DNA from: Fidelibacterota bacterium
GTDB taxonomy: Bacteria; Fidelibacterota; Marinisomatia; SCGC-AAA003-L08; D37C17
DNA: 5,967 bases
Assembly (NCBI GenBank): GCA_002707765.1
Contig: PANV01000024.1
Coordinates: 11,634-17,600, forward strand
Direction: 5' to 3'
Shown: positions 1 through 5,967 of the stretch, piece after piece
Layout of the letters: each line of letters begins with the position of its first letter
How positions within the stretch are numbered: position 1 is the first letter of the stretch
Made by a program: the position numbers and the translations under genes
Notes under the pieces: model-generated
What the model was told of the DNA's origin: nothing
Seen by the model: only the letters and a program-made list of their open reading frames with translations
Databases searched by the model: none

Positions 1-1674
1 TCTTCTATTAATTCGTTATCTTCTTCCACAATAAATGATTGGTTTCCAAAATTAAAAACTCTTAGAAATTCGAGACTAATTTCAATTTTATGGACCGTCG
101 TTCTTATATTGACAGCTTTATTTTTTAGTAATCCAAATGAACCTTTACTAATTGTGGGTTTAAAAATAGCATCTTTTACTTATGGATCACTTTTAAGTTT
201 ATTTTTAGTAGCAAAATTATTTAAAAATATTAGTACTAGTATCATTTTGACTGGGTTTTTATTTGGAATTTTAGTTGTTTTTTACTTTATGAAATATGAT
301 ATACCATGGACATATTATATATTAGGAAGTGTTCTGGCAAACTTATTGATTATATTTATTTTACAGAATCTAAATCATTCTTTAGTAAATAAATTTGCAT
401 TTATAGCTTTAATCTTATCCTTAATCCCACTATTTTATGGTGAAAAAGAAATATCCTCTAAAACTCAAATTATAAGTTTGCCTGTAAAGAATAATTGTAA
501 ATTAGATAGTACTTTATATGGTTTTGATGTTATGTCATTCCATGATAAACAATTTGATGGTATTTTAAATATTGGTTTAGTTGCTAATCATACCAGTAGT
601 ATGATTAAAATTAATAAGGATAAAAAAAATATAGAAATTAATTTAGGAAATAATAGATTATATGTTAAAAAATTATTTACACCTGAGCATGGTTTAAGTA
701 ACGACTACCAAGCAGGTGAAAAAATAATGGGAGATATGAGTTATAATATTCCTATTATTAGTTTATATGGTGAAAATTTTAAACCTCAATTAGATGATTT
801 ATCCGAATTAGATGCTTTGTTTTTTGATATTCAAGATATTGGGAGTAGATATTATACATATGTTAGCACTCTTACATATGTAATGGAAGCATGTGCTGAA
901 ATTGGTTTACCTCTATATGTATTAGATAGGCCTAATCCCATTGGGCAAAATATCGATGGTCCAATTTTAGATAAAAAATTTAGTTCATTTGTAGGTTTAC
1001 ATCCCATTCCAATCTCACATGGTATGACTATTGGTGAAATAGCATTTATGATTAATGAGTTGGGTTGGATTAATAATAACTTAGATTTAAATATTTTAAA
1101 AATGGAAGGTTGGAAACGAGAAGTTTATTTTGAAAGTACAGGAAAAAAATGGATTCCGCCATCTCCTAATATACCTGATAATGAAACGGCATTTATCTAT
1201 CAAGGTACATGTCTTATAGAAGGCACAAATTTATCTGAAGGAAGAGGGACAGATAGACCTTTTTCTTATATTGGTGCTCCATGGTTAAATTCTAAAGAAG
1301 TTATAGATAAAATTTCTAGTATGGATTTTAAAGGTGTTGAATTTAATGAAGTAGAATTTACACCTAGATTTATTCCAAGTAAAGCAACTTATCCAAAATA
1401 TAAAGATGAAAAATGTTATGGGCTTGAGATAAGAATTATTGATAGAGAAAAAGTTTCGCCTTTAAAAATAATTGTTTCTCTTATTGATATTATTTATGAA
1501 ATGCATCCTAATGAGTTTAAATTTAAAACAAATAATTTCATCGATAAATTATATGGATCTGATAAGTTAAGAAATACTATAATATTTGATTTAGATTTAA
1601 ATATTTTATTTGAAGACTGGAGAAGAGATAAAATTAATTTTTCAAAGTTAAGGCAACCGTTTTTAATTTATTAG
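1..1674 (+). CDS. Sodium:solute symporter fused to NamZ-type exo-beta-N-acetylmuramidase (5' partial)
   Basis: The frame is open from base 1, so the gene begins upstream; 557 residues are visible. The first TTG/ATG options (TTG at 109) fall inside a membrane helix and are not credible starts. Residues 1-14 (SSINSLSSSTINDW) match the end of the SSS-family helix written SxxNSxxTxxxxD in vSGLT and SGLT1. A basic loop (15-25) follows, then helices at about 26-42, 48-73 (containing KIASFTYG, typical of SSS proteins), 77-97, 104-121 and 132-146. Residues about 170-557 are a full NamZ/DUF1343 domain: GLVANHTSS (192-200), FTPEHG (226-231), DIQDIGSRYYTY (276-287), DRPNPIG (309-315), SHGMTIGE (339-346), PPSPNIP (386-392), EGTNLSEGRGTDRPF (407-421) and the C-terminal RQPFLIY. 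NamZ (GH171) releases N-acetylmuramic acid from non-reducing ends of peptide-free glycan. Known members are soluble exported enzymes. Coupling of cleavage to sodium-driven uptake is inferred. The NamZ assignment is very secure; the SSS assignment is strong. Confidence 0.9.
   Translation, partial: SSINSLSSSTINDWFPKLKTLRNSRLISILWTVVLILTALFFSNPNEPLLIVGLKIASFTYGSLLSLFLVAKLFKNISTSIILTGFLFGILVVFYFMKYDIPWTYYILGSVLANLLIIFILQNLNHSLVNKFAFIALILSLIPLFYGEKEISSKTQIISLPVKNNCKLDSTLYGFDVMSFHDKQFDGILNIGLVANHTSSMIKINKDKKNIEINLGNNRLYVKKLFTPEHGLSNDYQAGEKIMGDMSYNIPIISLYGENFKPQLDDLSELDALFFDIQDIGSRYYTYVSTLTYVMEACAEIGLPLYVLDRPNPIGQNIDGPILDKKFSSFVGLHPIPISHGMTIGEIAFMINELGWINNNLDLNILKMEGWKREVYFESTGKKWIPPSPNIPDNETAFIYQGTCLIEGTNLSEGRGTDRPFSYIGAPWLNSKEVIDKISSMDFKGVEFNEVEFTPRFIPSKATYPKYKDEKCYGLEIRIIDREKVSPLKIIVSLIDIIYEMHPNEFKFKTNNFIDKLYGSDKLRNTIIFDLDLNILFEDWRRDKINFSKLRQPFLIY
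523..1674 (+). other. NamZ (DUF1343/GH171) catalytic domain of the fusion protein
   Basis: This is the enzyme part of the fusion, about 380 residues, close to the usual size of a stand-alone NamZ domain. All conserved blocks from GLVANHTS to the C-terminal LIY are present in order, with no frameshift or internal stop. The TPEHG block (nt 679-693) carries a Glu-His pair that is nearly invariant in the family and probably belongs to the active site; I recall this from family alignments and cannot verify the catalytic role here. No signal peptide or lipobox precedes the domain. It follows directly on the last membrane helix through a linker of about 28 residues. Confidence 0.93.
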
Positions 1675-1676
1675 AG

Positions 1677-1683
1677 TAAGGTG
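1677..1683 (+). promoter_or_regulatory. Ribosome binding site of the second symporter gene
   Basis: TAAGGTG lies 5 bases before the ATG at 1689, inside the 14-base gap after the fusion gene. It is a good Shine-Dalgarno match and fixes this ATG as the start. With so little space there is no room for a promoter or terminator, so the two genes are most likely co-transcribed. Confidence 0.6.
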
Positions 1684-1688
1684 TATTA

Positions 1689-3401
1689 ATGAATTTATTT
1701 GATATAAGTATAATATTAATCTATCTATCAATTATTTTTATTTTAGGTATTTATTCAAGGAAATATATTGATAATTTTTCTGATTTCATGATAGCTGGCA
1801 GAAACGTCAATTTATCACTTTCTATAGTTACTTTACTTGGTACTGAATTAGGCTTGATTACTGTAATGTATACTGCTCAAACAGGAGTAAAGGGTTTATT
1901 CTCATCATTTCATATAGGCTTAGCAGCATTTTTAGTTACTTTAGTAATTGGATTATCAGGTTTTGTAATTGTAAAGCTAAGGCAATTAAAAGTAAAAAGT
2001 ATTCCAGAATTTTATGATTTAAGATTTGGAAAAAAGACAAGAGTATTAGGTGCTATTATTTTAGTTACAGGTGGAATACTTAATATGGGTTTATTTTTGA
2101 AAGTTGGAGCGATTTTTATTCAAACAATTTTTGGATTAGATCCTGATTCAACACTTGTGTTTGTAATGTTTATTTTGATTACTTTAGTATTAATTTATAC
2201 GATTAGTGGAGGGATGATATCAGTCCTAATAACTGATTATATACAATACATTATTTTATCTGTAGGATTACTTTTAGCAGTATTTTATTCAATTTTAAAT
2301 TTAGGATGGACAAGTTTATTTACTAGTTTAGAAGAAATTATAAACATTTCAGGTTCATCAAGGGATATTTATAATCCCATCGATAGTATGGGAGCAGCTT
2401 ATATATCATGGCAGATGATTTTGGGGTTTGTTAGTGCAGTAATTTGGCCAACAGCAATAACTAGAGCATTATCAATTAAGAATCCAGAAATGGTTAGAAA
2501 ACAGTATATTTGGTCTTCTATATCATTTTTGTTTCGGTTTATAATTCCATGTTTTCTTGGTATTTGTGCATTTATTTATTTTGATGGTAATTTAGTTGCA
2601 AATGAATCATTATCTTTAATGCCTAAATATTTAAAAGAAATTCTTCCTTTTGGATTTTTAGGTTTAGTAGTTGCAGGAATGTTGGCTGCTTTTATGAGTA
2701 CTCATGACAGTTATTTATTGTGTTGGAGTACGATAATAACAAATGATATTATTGAGCCTTTATATGGAAAAAGTATAACCTCTGATATAAAAATTAAATT
2801 AACCAGAATGATAATTATATTTTTGGGTATTTATATATTTTATTGGGGAATGTTTTATGAAGGAAGTGATGCGATTTGGGATTATTTAGGAATTACAGGA
2901 GCAATTTATTTTACTGGTGCAATATCTGTTGTTGTAATTGGTCTATATTGGGAAAGAGCGAGCTCAGTAGGAGCAATTTTATCATTGATTGGTGGATTAT
3001 CATCAATAATTGGATTAGAACCCGTAAGAAATTTTTTCGGAATAAATATGGTTAATCCAGCAGTAATTGGATTGTTATGTTTGGGAATTAGTTTTTCATT
3101 AATGATAATTGGTTCTATTTTATTTCCAGATAAAGAAAATAAATTTTTGGATCATAAAAAGAAGTTCAAAAAACAAACTAATCTTTTCAAAAAGTTTCAT
3201 TTTTTAGAAATAAGTCTATTTGTTCTGTTTGTTCTTTTACCTATATTCCTTGGCCCTGCAAAGTCTTATTTGAGCATGTTTTTCTCATGGAAAATCTTAT
3301 GGCAATCAGTATTTATATTTTCTGTTATAGCATATGTAATCGTATTTTTAAGATTTACATTTAAAGGGTTCTTAGGCCTCAAGGAAATTCTTAAAAAATA
3401 A
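1689..3401 (+). CDS. Sodium:solute symporter family protein (SSS/SLC5-like)
   Basis: This complete 570-residue inner-membrane protein is predicted to import a solute with Na+. Family marks are DFMIAGRN (32-39) after the first helix, IPEFYDLRFG (105-114), and ISGGMISVLITDYIQY (172-187). The helix at about 321-353 has AAFMSTHDSYLL, then TNDI. It aligns without gaps to the vSGLT helix that binds Na+ at the Na2 site, and S337 and T338 take the place of the two vSGLT serines, so Na+ coupling is likely kept. I count about 15 helices. The last two (506-523, 535-555) follow a basic linker (488-502), and the C-terminus is basic and probably cytoplasmic. It starts 14 bases after the fusion gene and ends 2 bases before the UMF1 gene. 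Family members carry sugars, amino acids, nucleosides or carboxylates. Sugar or amino-sugar transport is inferred only from the NamZ neighbour. Confidence 0.9.
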   Translation: MNLFDISIILIYLSIIFILGIYSRKYIDNFSDFMIAGRNVNLSLSIVTLLGTELGLITVMYTAQTGVKGLFSSFHIGLAAFLVTLVIGLSGFVIVKLRQLKVKSIPEFYDLRFGKKTRVLGAIILVTGGILNMGLFLKVGAIFIQTIFGLDPDSTLVFVMFILITLVLIYTISGGMISVLITDYIQYIILSVGLLLAVFYSILNLGWTSLFTSLEEIINISGSSRDIYNPIDSMGAAYISWQMILGFVSAVIWPTAITRALSIKNPEMVRKQYIWSSISFLFRFIIPCFLGICAFIYFDGNLVANESLSLMPKYLKEILPFGFLGLVVAGMLAAFMSTHDSYLLCWSTIITNDIIEPLYGKSITSDIKIKLTRMIIIFLGIYIFYWGMFYEGSDAIWDYLGITGAIYFTGAISVVVIGLYWERASSVGAILSLIGGLSSIIGLEPVRNFFGINMVNPAVIGLLCLGISFSLMIIGSILFPDKENKFLDHKKKFKKQTNLFKKFHFLEISLFVLFVLLPIFLGPAKSYLSMFFSWKILWQSVFIFSVIAYVIVFLRFTFKGFLGLKEILKK

Positions 3402-3403
3402 AT

Positions 3404-4783
3404 ATGCAAAATTATAATTATAAAAAAACAATTTTTTCCTGGTCAATTTATGACTTTGCAAATCAACCTTTTACAACTATTACTGTAACTTTTATTTATT
3501 CTACCTTTTTTGCAACAGCTATTTTTCAAGGTTCTGAAGAGGCAGGTGTCGCAGCATGGGGTAAAGCAGTTACAGTTTCATCTTTGATTATAGCTTTTAT
3601 ATCTCCAATTATGGGAGCAATTGCCGATAAGGGAGGTTATAGAAAATTTTTTTTGATTTTTTGGACGTGGATTTGTATAATATTTTCTTTTTTATTATAT
3701 TTTCCAAAGACGGGTGATGTATTTAATGCATTATTATTTTTTTGTATAGCAAATATAGGTTTTGAAATGGGTGGTGTTTTTCTAAATGCTTATCTGCCTG
3801 AAATAGCTCCTAAGAAAAAAATTGGAAGAGTATCTGGTTATGGTTGGTCTTTCGGATATGTTGGTGGTTTAATTGCGTTAGGATTTTGTTTTATATTTTT
3901 TGTTTTACCTGATAATCCTGTAAATATTCTAACTGGAAATCCACTAGATACAGAGACTTATGAACACATTAGAATAATTAATATTTTTATTGCAATTTGG
4001 TTTGCCTTTTTTTCTATACCAACTTTTTTATTTCTCGACAGTGGTAAAAATTATAATAAGAAATCCATGTTTAAGGATAAAATTATACATAACTCAATTA
4101 ATTCTTTGAGAAAAACTTTTGGTGAAATAAAAAAATATAAACAAATTTTAAGATTTTTATTTGCTAGAATTGTCTATAATGATGCAATCATTACTGTCAT
4201 AGCTTTTGGAGGTCCCTATGCATATACACAGTTTGATTTTGATATGGATACAAACGGAAAATTAATGATTTTTGGTATAGTACTAAATGTTTTTGCAGGT
4301 TTGGGAGCATTTTTACTTGGATTCTTAGATGATTTAATTGGAGGGAAGAAAACAATTCAGTTAACAAATATAGGCTTTGTTGTTGCTTTGACATTAGCCT
4401 ATATTGCTCCAGATTTTAAAAATGAATTTGGTTTTATTAATAAAGTTAATGATATCTTTGGAACTTCTTTGATAATTGATAACGGAGAAGCCCTTTTTTG
4501 GTTTGCTGGCATACTGATAGGGGTTTTTATGGGACCAAACCAGGCAGCAAGTAGATCTTTTATGGGTAGAATCATTCCTAAAAATAAAGAAAATGAATTC
4601 TATGGTTTTTTTGCTTTTTCTGGAAAAGCGACTGCTTTTTTAGGACCAATGTTATTTACTTTGGTTATTGAGTTAACAAATAGTATGAGATTATCTTTGC
4701 TCATGTTGGCTGTACTATTTTTAATCGGAATAATTTTATTACATCTTGTAAAATCCCCATCATTAGATACAGATGAATATTAA
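3404..4783 (+). CDS. UMF1 (Atg22-like) family MFS transporter
   Basis: This complete 459-residue protein has about 12 predicted membrane helices. Family marks are SWSIYDFANQPF (12-23), the MFS loop ADKGGYRKF (74-82), YLPEIAPKKKIGRVSGYGWSFGY in two blocks (130-139 and 140-152), GPNQAASRSFMGRIIPK (377-393) and EFYGFFAFSGKATAFLGP (398-415). A charged central loop (about 213-247) separates the two halves. The family is named after the yeast vacuolar effluxer Atg22; most bacterial members have no known substrate. ATG at 3404 lies 2 bases after the previous stop, and the nearest AAGGAA (3381-3386) is rather far upstream, so translation is probably coupled to the symporter gene. The position points to uptake or export of a product of the same pathway. 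That is inference. Confidence 0.92.
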   Translation: MQNYNYKKTIFSWSIYDFANQPFTTITVTFIYSTFFATAIFQGSEEAGVAAWGKAVTVSSLIIAFISPIMGAIADKGGYRKFFLIFWTWICIIFSFLLYFPKTGDVFNALLFFCIANIGFEMGGVFLNAYLPEIAPKKKIGRVSGYGWSFGYVGGLIALGFCFIFFVLPDNPVNILTGNPLDTETYEHIRIINIFIAIWFAFFSIPTFLFLDSGKNYNKKSMFKDKIIHNSINSLRKTFGEIKKYKQILRFLFARIVYNDAIITVIAFGGPYAYTQFDFDMDTNGKLMIFGIVLNVFAGLGAFLLGFLDDLIGGKKTIQLTNIGFVVALTLAYIAPDFKNEFGFINKVNDIFGTSLIIDNGEALFWFAGILIGVFMGPNQAASRSFMGRIIPKNKENEFYGFFAFSGKATAFLGPMLFTLVIELTNSMRLSLLMLAVLFLIGIILLHLVKSPSLDTDEY

Positions 4784-4794
4784 CTCTTAATAAA

Positions 4795-4807
4795 TTACTT
4801 TAAGTAA
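4795..4807. repeat. Short perfect palindrome, TTACTT-T-AAGTAA
   Basis: Two 6-base arms with one central base sit 12 bases after the UMF1 stop codon and just upstream of the possible promoter of the small gene. It could be an operator half-site pair. It is too short and AT-rich, and lacks a T-run, so it is not a convincing terminator. In DNA this rich in A and T, chance is a real explanation. Confidence 0.25.
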
Positions 4808-4810
4808 ATG

Positions 4811-4840
4811 TTGTTTATTATATAAAATTATACTTATAAT
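4811..4840 (+). promoter_or_regulatory. Possible sigma-70-type promoter for the small exported protein
   Basis: TTGTTT (4811-4816) and a perfect TATAAT (4835-4840) are 18 bases apart. Transcription would begin near 4847, giving a leader of roughly 18 bases before the TTG at 4865. The -35 box is weak (3 of 6) and the background is very AT-rich. If the organism is a Bacteroidota, a different consensus would apply. Confidence 0.3.
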
Positions 4841-4855
4841 ATTTAAACATATTAT

Positions 4856-4860
4856 AGGAT
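4856..4860 (+). promoter_or_regulatory. Ribosome binding site deciding the TTG start
   Basis: AGGAT lies 4 bases before TTG 4865. In this frame a stop codon stands at 4844-4846, and no ATG or GTG occurs between it and the TTG. The next in-frame ATG, at 4988, would remove the signal peptide and the first strand, so TTG is the best start. Confidence 0.5.
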
Positions 4861-4864
4861 AATT

Positions 4865-5179
4865 TTGAAAAATATATTTATAATATCTTTATTTCTATTA
4901 GCTTGTACAGCTATTTTTTTTAATTCCACCCCTGATAATAAGGCTGAAGTAATTATTAGCGTAAAGAATCTAAATAGTCCGAAAGTTATGAATTATCTTG
5001 AACAAGATTTTAATAAGCAATCAGGTGTAAAATTTATAGATGGCTCACTTATGGCTAATACAATAGTTTTAGAGGTTGAAGATAATGACATACAAATATC
5101 GACATTAAGCCAATTACTTGAAAATTGGGGCTGTACAATAGAGTCTATTAGCTATCGAATATTAAAAAGTGTTAAATGA
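4865..5179 (+). CDS. Small exported protein with HMA-like fold, CxxC absent
   Basis: I recognise no named family for this 104-residue protein. Residues 1-20 are a signal peptide or anchor with one early lysine. LLAC at 11-14 could be a lipobox with Cys14 lipidated, though the hydrophobic run continues to about residue 19. The rest follows the beta-alpha-beta-beta-alpha-beta pattern of heavy-metal-associated (HMA) domains: strand AEVIISVKNL (27-36), helix 38-51, GV (54-55) followed by strands around 55-59 and 66-71, helix ISTLSQLLENWGC (78-90) and a last strand (91-99). The loop that would hold the metal-binding CxxC reads NLNSPKV, with no cysteine, so copper or zinc binding by the usual site is ruled out. 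The gene lies 81 bases after the UMF1 gene, perhaps with its own promoter, and meets the isomerase gene tail to tail. The fold assignment is tentative; that the gene is real is likely. Confidence 0.7.
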   Translation: MKNIFIISLFLLACTAIFFNSTPDNKAEVIISVKNLNSPKVMNYLEQDFNKQSGVKFIDGSLMANTIVLEVEDNDIQISTLSQLLENWGCTIESISYRILKSVK

Positions 5180-5182
5180 TTT

Positions 5183-5967
5183 TTAAATTGATTTGTGTCT
5201 TACATCTACAATATCAGCATTTTTTCTACAGTATTGTATCCAATTATTAAATATAGAATTAGACATACTGTTTAGTAATCTTTTTCTAATTGATTTAAAT
5301 TTTTCTTCATCAATTATTTCAGTAGGTTCAGAAATATTATTTAACTTGATTTGATAAATTTTATTATTACTCTCAATGATATTAGATACATCACCATCTT
5401 TCATTGCAGATAAGTAACCCATTAGTTGATAGTTTTTCCCAATTGACTTAAAACTTCCATTAATTGAACCTTCTTCAGATTTTGATACATTAGCTAACTT
5501 TGTTTTGTTATATTTTTCTAATTCAGTTTCCTCATATTTCTTTTGTGATACTGGACCCCATTTACCATCTGATTCTAGCCCATTATTAGTTTGAAATTCT
5601 TTTATTTTATCAGTTTCTCCTTCAAATGGATTATTTGCTATTATTGGAAGTGATGGATTCAATAATTTCTCAATTTCCGACCAAGAAAGATTTTCTTCAT
5701 TTATTAGTTTAATGATATAATCTTTTTTAAGTTCTTCAGATATTATTTTAGATATTTCAGATCTTGAATCTTCATAACTTTTAAATGATGCTGCTTTCTT
5801 ATCAACTATTTTGAAAACTGCAAGGCCTTCTTTTGTATTAATTTTATCAGAAACAGTGTTTACTCTATTATCAAATGCAAATCTTATTATTGATCTATTG
5901 TAGCCCATACTCATTGGCAGGCCAGAATTACTATCAAATTTTTCGGTTAATTCTAAAGTACCCGTTA
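5183..5967 (-). CDS. PpiD/SurA-like peptidyl-prolyl cis-trans isomerase, C-terminal part (5' partial)
   Basis: The frame stays open to the window edge beyond the first methionine (complement of 5912-5914), reading TGTLELTEKFDSNSGLP just before it, so that methionine is probably internal and the N-terminus is missing. About 260 residues are visible. Numbered from that methionine, VSDKINTKEGLAVFKIVDKK (21-40) followed by FKSYEDSRSEI (44-54) is the typical end of a parvulin/rotamase region in PpiD and SurA. A second similar unit, LMGYLSAMKDGDVSNIIES (164-182) followed by YQIKLNNISEP, precedes a C-terminal helix ending NWIQYCRKNADIVDVRH, which resembles the PpiD C-terminus. Such proteins are periplasmic folding helpers, with an N-terminal anchor in PpiD. 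Residues 104-128 resemble half a peptidoglycan-binding domain (see separate entry). PpiD is favoured over SurA because of the C-terminal ending. Confidence 0.75.
   Translation of the reverse strand, partial: TGTLELTEKFDSNSGLPMSMGYNRSIIRFAFDNRVNTVSDKINTKEGLAVFKIVDKKAASFKSYEDSRSEISKIISEELKKDYIIKLINEENLSWSEIEKLLNPSLPIIANNPFEGETDKIKEFQTNNGLESDGKWGPVSQKKYEETELEKYNKTKLANVSKSEEGSINGSFKSIGKNYQLMGYLSAMKDGDVSNIIESNNKIYQIKLNNISEPTEIIDEEKFKSIRKRLLNSMSNSIFNNWIQYCRKNADIVDVRHKSI
5531..5605 (-). other. PG_binding_1-like motif inside the PpiD-like protein
   Basis: The segment IKEFQTNNGLESDGKWGPVS, followed by QKKYEE, matches the second half of the peptidoglycan-binding domain pattern FQ...GL..DG..GP.T. F, Q, G, L, D, G, G and P are at the expected spacing, with Ser in place of the usual Thr. 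The first half of the domain is not evident upstream, so this may be a partial domain or chance similarity in a linker between the two isomerase-like units. Confidence 0.35.

Noticed and set aside
109..111. TTG as the start codon of the first gene
   Set aside because: It falls in the middle of a membrane helix, and the frame upstream to base 1 encodes recognisable SSS-family sequence. The true start is outside the window.
4197..4394. 65-residue open frame on the minus strand inside the UMF1 gene
   Set aside because: It lies fully within a well-recognised transporter gene on the other strand, has no clear ribosome binding site, and its translation shows no domain. It is a shadow frame.
4784..4864. 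RNA gene or riboswitch in the intergenic region
   Set aside because: At 81 bases of almost pure A and T with no sizeable stem containing G-C pairs, nothing supports a structured RNA.
5172..5186. Bidirectional terminator between the convergent genes
   Set aside because: The only stem is five A-T pairs with no G-C pair and no clean T-run after it, too weak to call.
5912..5914. Methionine codon as the start of the minus-strand isomerase gene
   Set aside because: The frame continues open to the window edge and the protein would lack a signal peptide and most of the isomerase region. It is most likely an internal methionine.

Overview
This AT-rich window (well under one third G+C by eye) looks like chromosomal DNA of a Gram-negative bacterium. 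The support is a periplasmic exo-muramidase domain, a PpiD/SurA-like periplasmic chaperone and tightly packed genes with AGG-type ribosome binding sites. The gene content and composition would fit a marine Bacteroidota or Marinimicrobia-like (FCB group) genome, but no rRNA or marker gene is present, so this lineage is an inference.

Positions 1-4783 are three plus-strand transport genes in one tight run, probably part of an operon that starts upstream. The first is cut by the window edge. It is a fusion of the C-terminal membrane part of a sodium:solute symporter (SSS/SLC5 family) with a complete NamZ-type exo-beta-N-acetylmuramidase domain (DUF1343, GH171). After 14 bases comes a second, complete SSS symporter without the enzyme domain. 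After 2 bases comes a UMF1-type (Atg22-like) major facilitator. Together they suggest a salvage module that cuts N-acetylmuramic acid off peptidoglycan fragments in the periplasm and moves the products across the inner membrane. The substrates of all three transport parts are inferred, not shown.

Positions 4784-4864 are a short, very AT-rich intergenic region with a small palindrome and a possible promoter. It is followed at 4865-5179 by a small exported protein (signal peptide, possible lipobox) that resembles an HMA ferredoxin-like fold but lacks the CxxC metal site. Its start codon is TTG.

Positions 5183-5967 hold, on the minus strand and facing the small gene with only 3 bases between the stop codons, the C-terminal part of a PpiD/SurA-like peptidyl-prolyl isomerase. 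Its N-terminus lies beyond the right edge. A short stretch inside it resembles half of a PG_binding_1 peptidoglycan-binding domain.

The most notable item is the symporter-NamZ fusion. The membrane helices visible in the window, counted on the vSGLT model, place the enzyme domain in the periplasm, where its substrate is. No RNA genes, mobile elements or CRISPR arrays were seen, and no gene-free stretch exceeds 81 bases.
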